Shown here in pieces: positions 26,526 through 34,627 of a stretch of DNA of 64,000 nt (its first letter is position 1; the number at the start of each line of letters is the position of its first letter). Under the pieces are notes generated by a model. The model did not search any database, was not told the origin of the DNA, and saw only the letters and a list, made by a program, of their open reading frames with translations. Made by a program: the position numbers and the translations under genes. The stretch is from Betaproteobacteria bacterium (GTDB lineage: Bacteria > Pseudomonadota > Gammaproteobacteria > Burkholderiales > Burkholderiaceae_C): contig JANYKR010000173.1 of the NCBI GenBank assembly GCA_025358155.1, positions 1 through 64,000 on the forward strand. The letters are read 5' to 3'.

Positions 26526-27380
26526 ATGAACGAACCCGAAGTGCTGTACGACGTGTCGCAACGCATCGCCACGATCACTTTGAACCGGCCCGACCGGCTC
26601 AATGCCTTCACCGCCGCGCTGGGCCAGCAACTGCGGGCCGCCATGCGCATGGCCAGTGACGATGCCGGCGTGCGGGTGATCGTGTTGACCGGTGCCGGGC
26701 GCGGCTTTTGTGCCGGGGCCGACATGGGCAACTTGAGCCAGCTCAGCGCGGGCGGCGCAGCGGCGACCAAAGCCCAAACTGACGCCCACGCGGACACCCG
26801 CCCGGCCGCGGCTGCCGATGCGCCGTTTGATCCCGCATCCAGCCCGGACTACCAAACCCCGCACTCCTACTTCCCCGCCGTGCCCAAGCCGGTGATCGCA
26901 GCGATCAACGGCGCCTGTGCCGGCCTGGGCCTGGTCTACGCGCTGTACTGCGACCAGCGCTTTGCGGCCGACAGCGCCAAGTTCAGCACCGCGTTTGCGC
27001 GCCGTGGGCTGATCGCCGAGCACGGCATCAGCAAGACCCTGCCGCGCCTGGTGGGCCTCTCGGCCGCGCTCGACCTGCTGATGTCAGCCCGCAAGTTTGG
27101 CGCCGACGAGGCGCTGCGGCTCGGCATGGTGGACCGGGTGCTGCCCGCGCCAGAGCTGATGCCGGCGGTACGGGCCTATGCGCTCGATTTGGCCGACAAT
27201 GTCTCGCCCAGGGCGATGGCGGTGATCAAGCGGCAAGTCTGGGGCGTGTCGCAGCAATCCTTGCGCGAGGCGGTCGAGCTGGGCAACCGCGAGATGCAGG
27301 CCAGCTTCGCGACCGAAGACTTCAGGGAAGGCGTGGCCCACTTTGTCGAAAAGCGGCCGGCGGCCTTCACCGGCCGGTGA
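26526..27380 (+). CDS. Enoyl-CoA hydratase/isomerase family protein
   Basis: A 284-residue crotonase-fold enzyme, probably hydrating an enoyl-CoA. It begins with ATITLNRPDRLNAFTAALGQ. The oxyanion-hole segment is TGAGRGFCAGADMGNL, and the second is KPVIAAINGACAGLGLVYAL. RRGLIAEHGISKTLPRLVG carries the Glu expected at the active site. An Ala/Asp-rich loop (about residues 77-103) is longer than in short hydratases. GGAGA precedes the ATG. The acyl-CoA dehydrogenase gene follows after 15 bp. Confidence 0.9.
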   Translation: MNEPEVLYDVSQRIATITLNRPDRLNAFTAALGQQLRAAMRMASDDAGVRVIVLTGAGRGFCAGADMGNLSQLSAGGAAATKAQTDAHADTRPAAAADAPFDPASSPDYQTPHSYFPAVPKPVIAAINGACAGLGLVYALYCDQRFAADSAKFSTAFARRGLIAEHGISKTLPRLVGLSAALDLLMSARKFGADEALRLGMVDRVLPAPELMPAVRAYALDLADNVSPRAMAVIKRQVWGVSQQSLREAVELGNREMQASFATEDFREGVAHFVEKRPAAFTGR

Positions 27381-27395
27381 CAGGGCGCAGCGCAG

Positions 27396-28496
27396 ATGCC
27401 TGACTTTCTGCCTCCCGATTTGCAGGCGCAGCGACAGCAGGTGGGCGACCTGGCCGCCACGGTCCTGGTGCCGCTGCGCGATGACCCCTCGCTGACGCCC
27501 GAGTGCCGCGCCGCCCAGGTCCGCGCGGTCAGCCAGGCCGCTGGCCTGTACGCGCTGACCCAGACCGAGGCCGCGCCCGAGCTGACCTTGCTGGTGCTGC
27601 GCGAGACCCTGGCCCAGCACGGCGTGGGCCACCTGCCCGGCCTGTTCGGCGCCAGCGCTGGCGTGCTGCAAGGCGTGGCCGAGCCCTTGCGCAGCAGCCA
27701 TTTGCTGCCAATGCTTGCGGGCGACAAACACACCGCCTTTGCCTTCACCGAGCCGGCCGATGCACCGCGCGCCACCTGGGCCCGCGTGGACGGCGAGCAT
27801 CTGGTGGTGACCGGCCGCAAGTCGTATGTCACCGGCGGCGCCGATGCCCAGTTTCTGACGGTACTCGTCGAGATCGACGGCCAGGGCCCGGCGATGGTGG
27901 TGATCGACACCCACACGCCGGGCGTCACGCTGACCCGGCGGTTTACCTCGCTCGACGGCAGCCACCATGCGGCCTTTGCGTTTGAGCAAGCCCGGGTGCC
28001 GCGCCACCATGCCATCGGCGCGCCGGGCGATGGCCGTGGCCGCGCACTGGCCAAGATCAGCGCGCTGCGGCGGGCGATAGCCGCCGATTGCGTGGGCACG
28101 ATGGCGGGGGTGATCGATCTGGTGGCGCAGGAGTTGCAACGCGAGCGGCGCGGTGGCGCCCGTGCTGCCAGCGAGCGGGTGCGTCTGCGCTACGGCGAGC
28201 TGCGCATCCAGGCCTATGCGGTGCGGGCCACTGTCTACCGCACCGCCAGGCTGGTGGACGCCGGGCTGGACGCGGTCAACGAGAGCATTGCCGCCAAGGT
28301 GCTGGCCACCGAAGCGGCCAACCAGGCGGTGGACACCGCCATCCAACTGGTAGGTGGCGAGGCGCTGGTGGATGGCCACCCGCTGGCCGCCGCGCTGCGC
28401 CGGCTGCGCGTGCTGCGGCTGGCCGAAGGCGAGACCGACACCCTGCGCGTCAATGTGGCGCGGGGCCATCTGGACCTGGGCAAGGGGCGGCTCTGA
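27396..28496 (+). CDS. Acyl-CoA dehydrogenase
   Basis: A 366-residue FAD-dependent acyl-CoA dehydrogenase. The beta-barrel segment has AFAFTEPADAPRATWARVDG and VVTGRKSYVTGGADAQFL. The C-terminal helical domain ends VDTAIQLVGGEALVDGHPLA, then RVLRLAEGETDTLRVNVAR. It would introduce a 2,3 double bond, feeding the adjacent hydratase. The catalytic base could not be placed with confidence. Same strand and 15-bp spacing indicate co-transcription with the hydratase gene. Confidence 0.88.
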   Translation: MPDFLPPDLQAQRQQVGDLAATVLVPLRDDPSLTPECRAAQVRAVSQAAGLYALTQTEAAPELTLLVLRETLAQHGVGHLPGLFGASAGVLQGVAEPLRSSHLLPMLAGDKHTAFAFTEPADAPRATWARVDGEHLVVTGRKSYVTGGADAQFLTVLVEIDGQGPAMVVIDTHTPGVTLTRRFTSLDGSHHAAFAFEQARVPRHHAIGAPGDGRGRALAKISALRRAIAADCVGTMAGVIDLVAQELQRERRGGARAASERVRLRYGELRIQAYAVRATVYRTARLVDAGLDAVNESIAAKVLATEAANQAVDTAIQLVGGEALVDGHPLAAALRRLRVLRLAEGETDTLRVNVARGHLDLGKGRL

Positions 28497-28578
28497 GCAC
28501 CCGTCAACCCGGGTCGCGGCCGTCCATCGGCAGCTTGCAGCCGCGCCGCCGAACCCCGTTTGCTGGAGACCCGACCCC

Positions 28579-31173
28579 ATGACACCCGACCCCATGACAC
28601 CCACAAGCCCCCTGCCACTGGCCGGCATCCAGGTGATCGAGATCGGCGGCGGTGCCGCTGGCGCCTACTGCGGCCGCTTGCTGGCCGACGCCGGCGCCCA
28701 AGTCCTCTCCATCGCCCCGAGCGAGGCCCACCGGCAAGCCGGCATCGTGCGGGCCGATCTGCCGACCGAGCACGCCTACGCTGCCTACCTGGCCGCCGGC
28801 AAACAGGGGCTGCCGGCCAACGCCGATGCCCAGGCGCTGGCCGCGCTGTGCCGCGCGGCCGACCTGGTGCTGGTGGGCGAGGCCTCGGGCTTTGACGCCT
28901 TGCGGGCAGCGCCCAAAGTCGCCAGCATCGCGCTCAGCTGGTTTGGCCACCTGGGCGAGCGCCGCCACTGGCAGGGCAATGACCTGACCGTGCAGTCGCT
29001 CACCGGCATGCCGCAGATGGCCGGTACCACGGCTGGCCCGCCACTGGCCGGCGGCGACCGCCAGGCCACCACGCTGGGCGGGGTCACCGCCTACATCGCC
29101 GCCTGTGCCGCCTTGCTGGCCAGGCCGGCGCGAGGCGGCAGCGCCGCACCGCGCCGGCTGGACGTGAGCATCCTCGAAGCCAACCTGGTGCTGGCCGAAA
29201 TGCACATGCATTTCTTCGAGCGCGACGGCCTGCCGATGCAGCGCTGGGGGCTGAACCGCTTTGCGCCCAACAGCCCGGTCGGCATCTACCCCTGCCAGGA
29301 CGGCTTTGTCGGCATCACCGTGTCCACCCCCGACCAGTGGCGCGCACTGTGCCAGGCGCTGGACCTGCAGGCCCAGGCCGCCGACCCGCAACTGGCCACC
29401 CGAGAGCTGCGCTTTGCCCGGCTCGACGAGGTAGAGCAGGTGCTGTGCACCGCCCTGGCCAGCCGCAGCGCCGACGAGTGGGCAGCCGTCGGTCGGCAAT
29501 TCCGGGTACCGATCGTGCCCGTGCCCGACGCGCCCGGCATCCTGTCGCACCCGGTGTTTGGTGTGCGCCAGTCGCTCGCCGGGCTGGTGGTGGACGGTGT
29601 GCGGGTGCAAGTGCCGCGCACGCCGTTTGGCTTGACTGCCACGCCGATTGGCACTGAATTGCTGGCAGCGGCAGCGCCGGCTGGCCGAACCGACCTTGCC
29701 CACACGCGTGCCGACAGGCCTGCTGACCTTGCAGCCAGCCCGCCCGCTGACCCGCTTGCCAACTTGCAAGCTGACGGCCTTCAAGCCGCGACACCCCCTG
29801 CCGAGACCACCGCTGCGTCCCCGCCCCCCCACACCGCACCACCCCTGCAAGGCCTCACCCTGGTCGACTTCTCGATGGGCTGGGCCGGCCCGCTGGCCAG
29901 CCGCTTGATGGCTGACCTGGGCGCCGAGGTGATCAAGATCGAGGCCGGGCGTTATCCCGACTGGTGGCGCGGCATGAACTGGACGCCGGAGTTCATCGCC
30001 ACTCGGCAGTACGAACTCTCGACGATTTTTTGCGGCCTGAACCGGGGCAAGCGCGGCGTCAGCCTGGACCTGACCACGCCCACCGGCCGCGACCTGGCGC
30101 TGGCCCTGGTGGCCGGCGCCGACGCGGTGATCGAGAACCAGGCCGCCGGCGTGATGGACAAGTTCGGCCTGGGCTATGCCCAACTCGCCCAGGCCCGGCC
30201 TGACCTGGTGATGGTGTCGATGTCGGCCTTTGGCACCGGCAATGCCTGGTCCGACACCCGAGCCTACGGCTCGACCCTGGAGCAGGGCTCGGGCCTGCCC
30301 AGCTTCACCGGCCTGCCCGGCGCCGTGCCCACCATGACGCACCTGGCCCACGGCGACCCGGTCGGCGGCCTGTACGGCTGTGCCGCGCTCCTCACCGCGC
30401 TGGTGCACCGGCGCCGCACGGGCGTGGGCCAGTACGTCAACCTGAGCATGGTCGAGGCGATGCTGCAGTTCACCACCCCGGCGCTGCTGACGCACCAGAT
30501 CAGCCCCGCGTTGGCGTTGCGACAGGGCAACCAGCGGCCTGCGCTGTCGCCGCACGGCATCTACCCCTCGGCCGGGATCGATCAGTGGGTGGCGGTGGCG
30601 GTGCAGGACGACGCAGCATTTGCCGCGCTGGCCGGCTTGCTGGACCGCGCCGACTGTGCGGCGAGTGGTGCGGCAGGTTGTGCGGCAGGTGGTGCGGCAG
30701 GTTGGGCGGCAGGTTGGGCGGATGACGCCGGCCTGCGGACCCTGGCCGGGCGCCAGCGGCACGCGGCCGAGATCGACGCCGCGATCAGCCGCTGGACCCG
30801 GCAGCACAGCCCTGGACACGCTGCCCAGGTATTGCAGGCCGCAGGCATCGTGGCCGCTCCGCTGCTGCATGCCGAGCACCTTCCGCAAGACGCTCACCTG
30901 GTCGCAGCAGGTTTTTTCATCGACCTGGACCGGGCCGTCTCCGGCCCGCAGCGCCAGGGCGGCCTGGCCATCCAGCAAGACGGCCAGCGTCTGGGCGCCC
31001 GCAGCCCGGCGCCCTTGCTGGGCGAGCACAGCCAGGCGGTGCTGCAGCAACACGCCGCCATCGGCCCGGCGCAGTTTGCGGCGCTGCTTGCAGCAGGCGT
31101 GGTCAGCTTTTCGCCCAAACCGGCGCGCAACTTGGTGGCAGGTGCCGACCAGGTTGCCGCCTCCGGGCGCTAG
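28579..31173 (+). CDS. Double-length CaiB/BaiF class III CoA-transferase (tandem fusion)
   Basis: An 864-residue protein, about twice the usual 400. Two family III CoA-transferase units are joined: residues about 11-375 (IQVIEIGGGAAGAYCGRLLADAG) and about 422-864 (LTLVDFSMGWAGPLASRLMADLG). The aspartate in the region of the catalytic residue is present in both: Asp160 (AGGDRQATTLGG) and Asp593 (HGDPVGGLYG). A Pro/Ala linker joins them, and an Ala/Gly run near 694-716 is encoded by repeated GCGGCAGGT units. It would activate an acid by CoA transfer at the start of this catabolic pathway. The start is ATG 28579 or ATG 28594, which sit in a duplicated ATGACACCCGACCCC. Its stop overlaps the convergent next gene. 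Confidence 0.87.
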   Translation: MTPDPMTPTSPLPLAGIQVIEIGGGAAGAYCGRLLADAGAQVLSIAPSEAHRQAGIVRADLPTEHAYAAYLAAGKQGLPANADAQALAALCRAADLVLVGEASGFDALRAAPKVASIALSWFGHLGERRHWQGNDLTVQSLTGMPQMAGTTAGPPLAGGDRQATTLGGVTAYIAACAALLARPARGGSAAPRRLDVSILEANLVLAEMHMHFFERDGLPMQRWGLNRFAPNSPVGIYPCQDGFVGITVSTPDQWRALCQALDLQAQAADPQLATRELRFARLDEVEQVLCTALASRSADEWAAVGRQFRVPIVPVPDAPGILSHPVFGVRQSLAGLVVDGVRVQVPRTPFGLTATPIGTELLAAAAPAGRTDLAHTRADRPADLAASPPADPLANLQADGLQAATPPAETTAASPPPHTAPPLQGLTLVDFSMGWAGPLASRLMADLGAEVIKIEAGRYPDWWRGMNWTPEFIATRQYELSTIFCGLNRGKRGVSLDLTTPTGRDLALALVAGADAVIENQAAGVMDKFGLGYAQLAQARPDLVMVSMSAFGTGNAWSDTRAYGSTLEQGSGLPSFTGLPGAVPTMTHLAHGDPVGGLYGCAALLTALVHRRRTGVGQYVNLSMVEAMLQFTTPALLTHQISPALALRQGNQRPALSPHGIYPSAGIDQWVAVAVQDDAAFAALAGLLDRADCAASGAAGCAAGGAAGWAAGWADDAGLRTLAGRQRHAAEIDAAISRWTRQHSPGHAAQVLQAAGIVAAPLLHAEHLPQDAHLVAAGFFIDLDRAVSGPQRQGGLAIQQDGQRLGARSPAPLLGEHSQAVLQQHAAIGPAQFAALLAAGVVSFSPKPARNLVAGADQVAASGR

Positions 31174-32021
31174 TCCTGCGGCAGCGCCGGATGCTCATCG
31201 ACGTAGCAAGTGCTGCGCAGCATGCAGCCCGCCAGTGCACTGAGGCGCTTGATCACCCCGCTTTGCTCGTCGAACTCGGCCGCCATCAAGTCCAGCGCGC
31301 CACGCCCGGCGTAAGTTTCGACCGCCTGCCAGGGCGAGCCCAGCGCCGCCCAGCGCTCATCGCAGAGCGCGAGTTCGCCGCTCAAGAAGATCTGATGGCA
31401 GTCGTCGCCCGACCCGAAGCTCGCCGCCACGGCCTGGCCCTGGTCGCGCGGCCGGCACAAACCATGCGCCAGCGCCGGGTCGAACACGACCAGGTCGCCC
31501 GGCTGCAGCGCCAGCCGCAGGCCGGCATGCGGCATCACCAGCTCCACATCGGCCGCCACCAGGGTCAGGTTCCAGAACAGGCAAGCAGTCCAGTGACGGC
31601 TGACGTCGTTGTGAAAACCCGCGCCACAGGCACCCAGGTAGTCGATGCGGGCCGCCACCTGGTGGCGATAGCCGTCACTGTCATCGCCGAGCACGCCGGT
31701 GGATTGCAGCGCTGCGCCGATCCGGCCGGCCAGATCCTCCACACCCGGCGCGGCAGCGGCCAGTTCGTCCAGCGTGACCGGGGCGTAGTCGATATCGGAA
31801 AACGTGTTCACCGTCATCCGCGCCCGGCCCAGCGCCGCCAGGCCAGCCAGTGCGCCGGTGTCCAGAAACCGGGTTTGCACCCGGTGTACCCAGCCGTAAG
31901 GCGCCCGGGCCTGGCTGGCATGCGCCGCTTGCTCGCTGCGCACTGCAAAGCACTTGAAGGGACTGGGCACCCGCAAGGCATGGGCCGCGAAGGCCTGGTG
32001 GTCGGCGGGGGTGGCCGTCAC
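31170..32021 (-). CDS. 2-oxoglutarate/Fe(II) dioxygenase-like protein
   Basis: A 283-residue protein with no firm family assignment. GAGFHNDVSRHW supplies an HxD pair. It is followed by LALQPGDLVVFDPALAHGLC with a possible third metal-binding His, and by an Arg-containing CRPRDQGQA. This order is that of the double-stranded beta-helix Fe(II)/2-oxoglutarate oxygenases. The N-terminal 60 residues look separate. It is convergent with the CoA-transferase, and the two stop codons overlap. It could hydroxylate a compound of the cluster; that is inference. Confidence 0.55.
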   Translation of the reverse strand: MTATPADHQAFAAHALRVPSPFKCFAVRSEQAAHASQARAPYGWVHRVQTRFLDTGALAGLAALGRARMTVNTFSDIDYAPVTLDELAAAAPGVEDLAGRIGAALQSTGVLGDDSDGYRHQVAARIDYLGACGAGFHNDVSRHWTACLFWNLTLVAADVELVMPHAGLRLALQPGDLVVFDPALAHGLCRPRDQGQAVAASFGSGDDCHQIFLSGELALCDERWAALGSPWQAVETYAGRGALDLMAAEFDEQSGVIKRLSALAGCMLRSTCYVDEHPALPQD

Positions 32022-32139
32022 GGTGTCTCCCTGCAGCGCATGCCAAGATCAGCCAGAACAGTGTAGGGTCGGGTTTACTGCCAGTTCTGTTGCCCGTCCC
32101 GCCCCGCCCGCCCCACCTGATTCCGACTCCACCCTCCCC

Positions 32140-32688
32140 ATGCCATTGCCTGCCCCTGACTGTGCCCGCCAAGCCTCGCACCAACGCTCGATCACGGTGC
32201 GTGCCTACCACCGAACCGATGGCCTTTGGGACATCGAAGGCCAGCTCACCGACGCCTGGCCCGCGCCCATCCGCAAAGCCGACGGCATGCTGGCGGCGGG
32301 CGAGCCGATGCATTCGATGTGGCTGAGGCTGACGGTGGACCGCACAGCCACCATCGTCGCGGCGCTGGCGGTGCTCGATGCCGGGCCTTACGACCAGGCC
32401 TGCCAGAGGATCGCGCCAGACTACAGCCAGCTGGTGGGCGTACGCGTGGCGCGGGGCTACCGCGAGGCGATCCGGCGCCTGTTTGGCCGCACCGCCGGCT
32501 GCACCCACATGAACGAGCTGGCCACCGTGATGGGCAGCGCCGTGTTGCAAGCCCTGTGGGAGGTGATGACGCAAGACCCCGAGGACAAACCCTTCAGCAT
32601 CGACGGCTGCCACGCCCTGAAATCCTCAGGGCAGCAAGTGGCGCTGCACTTTCCGCGTTGGTACCGGCTCACGCCTGAAGCCGGTTGA
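32140..32688 (+). CDS. DUF2889 family protein
   Basis: A 182-residue protein matching the DUF2889 pattern: RSITVRAYHRTDGLWDIEGQ near the start, PMHSMWLRLTVDRTATI in the middle, and RLFGRTAGCTHMNELATVMG. A CHALK-like segment (GCHALKSSG) and the final HFPRWYR are also typical. The function of the family is unknown. Members are frequently encoded near phenolic or aromatic acid catabolism and CoA-transferase genes. I chose the ATG at 32140. Confidence 0.82.
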   Translation: MPLPAPDCARQASHQRSITVRAYHRTDGLWDIEGQLTDAWPAPIRKADGMLAAGEPMHSMWLRLTVDRTATIVAALAVLDAGPYDQACQRIAPDYSQLVGVRVARGYREAIRRLFGRTAGCTHMNELATVMGSAVLQALWEVMTQDPEDKPFSIDGCHALKSSGQQVALHFPRWYRLTPEAG

Positions 32689-32713
32689 ATTGCGGCGGCT
32701 CTTGCAGACAAAG

Positions 32714-32729
32714 CTGTATGGATATACAG
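32714..32729 (+). promoter_or_regulatory. LexA (SOS) box
   Basis: CTGTATGGATATACAG fits the LexA consensus CTGT-N8-ACAG exactly, with an AT-rich centre. A -10-like TATACA (32723-32728) lies inside it, with TTGCAG (32702-32707) as a possible -35 at a short 15-bp spacing, so bound LexA would cover the promoter. It is 19 bp upstream of the ATG of the 27-codon ORF, the only gene positioned to be driven from it. Confidence 0.75.
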
Positions 32730-32748
32730 TTGTTCGCAGGAGATTGCC

Positions 32749-32832
32749 ATGAAACACCAGTTCCGCCAGCTCTACCAGCCCCAGACCAGCCGCGTCCCCG
32801 AGTGGCTGCGCCAGATCTGGCTGTGGTTCTGA
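32749..32832 (+). CDS. 27-residue peptide gene behind a LexA box
   Basis: A very short ORF with an ideal Shine-Dalgarno (AGGAG, 6 nt before the ATG) and a perfect LexA box 19 bp upstream. The peptide begins MKHQFRQLYQPQTSR and ends VPEWLRQIWLWF: a basic, polar N-terminus and a Trp-rich hydrophobic C-terminus that could lie in a membrane interface. Size and SOS control recall TisB-type SOS toxins (29 residues), but there is no sequence likeness, and the hydrophobic part is too short to span a membrane. Function is unknown. It was accepted because LexA box, ribosome site and ORF are aligned. Confidence 0.6.
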   Translation: MKHQFRQLYQPQTSRVPEWLRQIWLWF

Positions 32833-32973
32833 CCTCGCTTCAGTGCCCGGCAACTCAGGCCAGAGACCGCCCTTTCAGGCGCGGTGTGGCCAGGCTACAG
32901 GCCGGCCTCAAGCCCGCTTTTCAACCAACGATCAGCCAGCCTATTGCCGTCCCGGCAACGCCAGGGCGATGCC

Positions 32974-33348
32974 TCAGAGCGGCCGGCTGACAAAGGCCGC
33001 GTGCCCCTGCACCGTGCGCTCAAGCTGACGCGCAATGCTGCCGCACACCAGATCACACAACGCGTAGACCGACTCGTCGGCAATGCTGTAGATCGCACTG
33101 TTGCCCCGGCTCTCGCGCGCCACCAGTCCGCGCTGGGTCAGCAGCGTCAGGTGTCTTGAAATGTTGGCCGAGCTGTAGCCACAGAGCTGGGCCAGCTCGC
33201 CCACGCTGCGCTCCTGCTGCCGCAGCAGATTGAGGATCTGCAGGCGGGTCGGTTCGGACAAGGCCTGGAAAAACGCGGCCACCTGCGCCAGCGCCTCGTC
33301 GGGTAAGCCTTCCATGGTGGGGCAGACCGGAAGTGGTTGGACCTTCAT
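32974..33348 (-). CDS. ArsR/SmtB-family repressor, probable sulfide/thiol sensor
   Basis: A 124-residue winged-helix repressor: AAFFQALSEPTRLQILNLLR, then VGELAQLCGYSSANISRHLT as the recognition helix, and RGLVARESRGNSAIYSI as the wing. Cysteines are at 9, 56, 98 and 102. Cys56 is near the DNA-binding helix, and Cys98/102 (YALCDLVC) are in the last helix. BigR/SqrR-type relatives sense persulfides through a Cys pair in comparable positions, and metal sensors also use such sites. It is divergent from an efflux/thioredoxin/rhodanese/SQR operon, which favours a reactive-sulfur signal. AAGG lies 5 nt before the ATG. Confidence 0.88.
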   Translation of the reverse strand: MKVQPLPVCPTMEGLPDEALAQVAAFFQALSEPTRLQILNLLRQQERSVGELAQLCGYSSANISRHLTLLTQRGLVARESRGNSAIYSIADESVYALCDLVCGSIARQLERTVQGHAAFVSRPL

Positions 33349-33393
33349 GATGCCTTGGCCTGAAATTCTCTGCTCATCAATGCAGATACCTAC

Positions 33394-33428
33394 TTGACTA
33401 TTTAACTATGTGCGCAAATAATAGTCAA
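33394..33428. promoter_or_regulatory. Overlapping divergent promoters with a shared operator
   Basis: TTGACTATT (33394-33402) and its exact reverse complement AATAGTCAA (33420-33428) bracket 17 bp. Read rightward, TTGACT-N17-AATAAT (33417-33422) forms a near-ideal sigma70 promoter for the RND operon. Read leftward, TTGACT (33428-33423)-N17-TTAAAT (33405-33400) forms one for the arsR gene. Each -35 lies inside the other's -10 region, so one repressor dimer on the inverted repeat would shut both. A second GTTAAATAG-like half-site (33399-33407) overlaps. Confidence 0.75.
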
Positions 33429-33511
33429 CATCGATTCATTGCCTCCCCGCCAACACGCCTGACCACACGCCTGGCCACCCTCCAGGCCACCCTCCGGAAA
33501 GCTCGCCCCCC

Positions 33512-34606
33512 ATGTCGCTACGCCGTCACAGTCCTGCCGCGCTGGCCATCCTGGCCGCCGCTCTGGTGCTGGGCCTGCCCGCAAGCGCGCTGGCCCAGGC
33601 CCTGAAAACTGCGCCGGCGCAGGCAGCGGCCGGCATGGCCGCATCAGCCTTTGACGGCGTGGTCGAAGCAGTACGGCAGACCGTGGTGGCCGCGCAAGTG
33701 TCCGGCGCGGTGGTGCAACTCGGTGTCAAGGTCGGCGACCGGGTCACCGCCGGCCAGTTGTTGCTGCGCATCGATGCCCGTGCTGCGGACCAGAACGCCG
33801 CTGCCAGCGATGCCCAGGTGCAGGCGGCCCGCGCCGCACTCGCCCTGGCGACCCAGGACTTTGCGCGCCAGCAGCAACTGTTCCAGAAAAGCTACATCAG
33901 CCAGTCGGCCCTGGACCGCGCCGAGTCGGCGCTCAAGTCGGCCCAGGCCCAGGCCAGTGCCCAGCTGGCCCAGGCCGGCGCAGCCCGCACCCAGAGCGGT
34001 TTTTATGCCGTGCGCGCACCGTTTGCCGGCGTCATCGCCGAGGTGCCGGTGGCGCTGGGCGACATGGCGATGCCCGGCCGGCCGCTGCTCACCCTCTACG
34101 ACCCGGCGGCGCTGCGGGTCACCGCCGCCGTGCCCCAGTCGATCGCGTCGCAGTCCGCCGCCGAGCTGTCGCCGCGTATCGAGTTGCCCGGCCTGCCGGC
34201 CGCAGCCGCGTGGCTGACACCGGTGCGGCTGCAGCGCCTGCCCACGGTGGACGCAGCCACCCACACGGTGCAGCTGCGTGCAGACCTGCCCGCCAGCACG
34301 CCCAGCGCCGCAGCCGGGCTCGATCGCATCGTGCCCGGCATGTTCGCCCGCCTGTGGCTGACCCTGCCGACCGCGCCGGCCGCAGCCGGTGCCAGCCCGC
34401 CGGCGGCAACCCTGTCGGTGCCGCTGCAGGCCATCGTGCGGCGGGCAGAAATGACCGGTCTGTACGTGCTGGCGCCGGACGGCAAACCGGTGCTGCGCCA
34501 GGTCCGGCTGGGTCGGGTGGACGGTGACCGGGTTGAGATCCGCGCCGGCCTGATGGCCGGCGAGCAGGTGGTCGCTGACCCGCAGCAGGCCGCCCGTGCG
34601 CGCTAG
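33512..34606 (+). CDS. RND efflux membrane-fusion (periplasmic adaptor) protein
   Basis: A 364-residue HlyD/AcrA-type adaptor linking the inner-membrane pump to TolC. It has a Sec signal peptide (residues 1-28, ALAQA end). The split biotinyl-lipoyl domain is seen as VSGAVVQLGVKVGDRVTAGQ and YAVRAPFAGVIAEVPVALGD, with an alpha-helical hairpin between (about 85-160). The first gene of the operon, it has about an 80-nt leader from the predicted promoter. It lacks the N-terminal lipobox Cys of many adaptors. Confidence 0.92.
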   Translation: MSLRRHSPAALAILAAALVLGLPASALAQALKTAPAQAAAGMAASAFDGVVEAVRQTVVAAQVSGAVVQLGVKVGDRVTAGQLLLRIDARAADQNAAASDAQVQAARAALALATQDFARQQQLFQKSYISQSALDRAESALKSAQAQASAQLAQAGAARTQSGFYAVRAPFAGVIAEVPVALGDMAMPGRPLLTLYDPAALRVTAAVPQSIASQSAAELSPRIELPGLPAAAAWLTPVRLQRLPTVDAATHTVQLRADLPASTPSAAAGLDRIVPGMFARLWLTLPTAPAAAGASPPAATLSVPLQAIVRRAEMTGLYVLAPDGKPVLRQVRLGRVDGDRVEIRAGLMAGEQVVADPQQAARAR

Positions 34607-34627
34607 AGCGAGCCCATTCAGCCCGTC

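Noticed and set aside
28504-31053. 849-codon minus-strand frame opposite the CoA-transferase fusion
   Set aside because: Low-complexity shadow; the plus strand has conserved CoA-transferase motifs.
32944-32958. Hairpin TTGCCG-TCC-CGGCAA near the arsR stop
   Set aside because: Only 6-bp stem and no T-run on either strand, so not convincing as a terminator.
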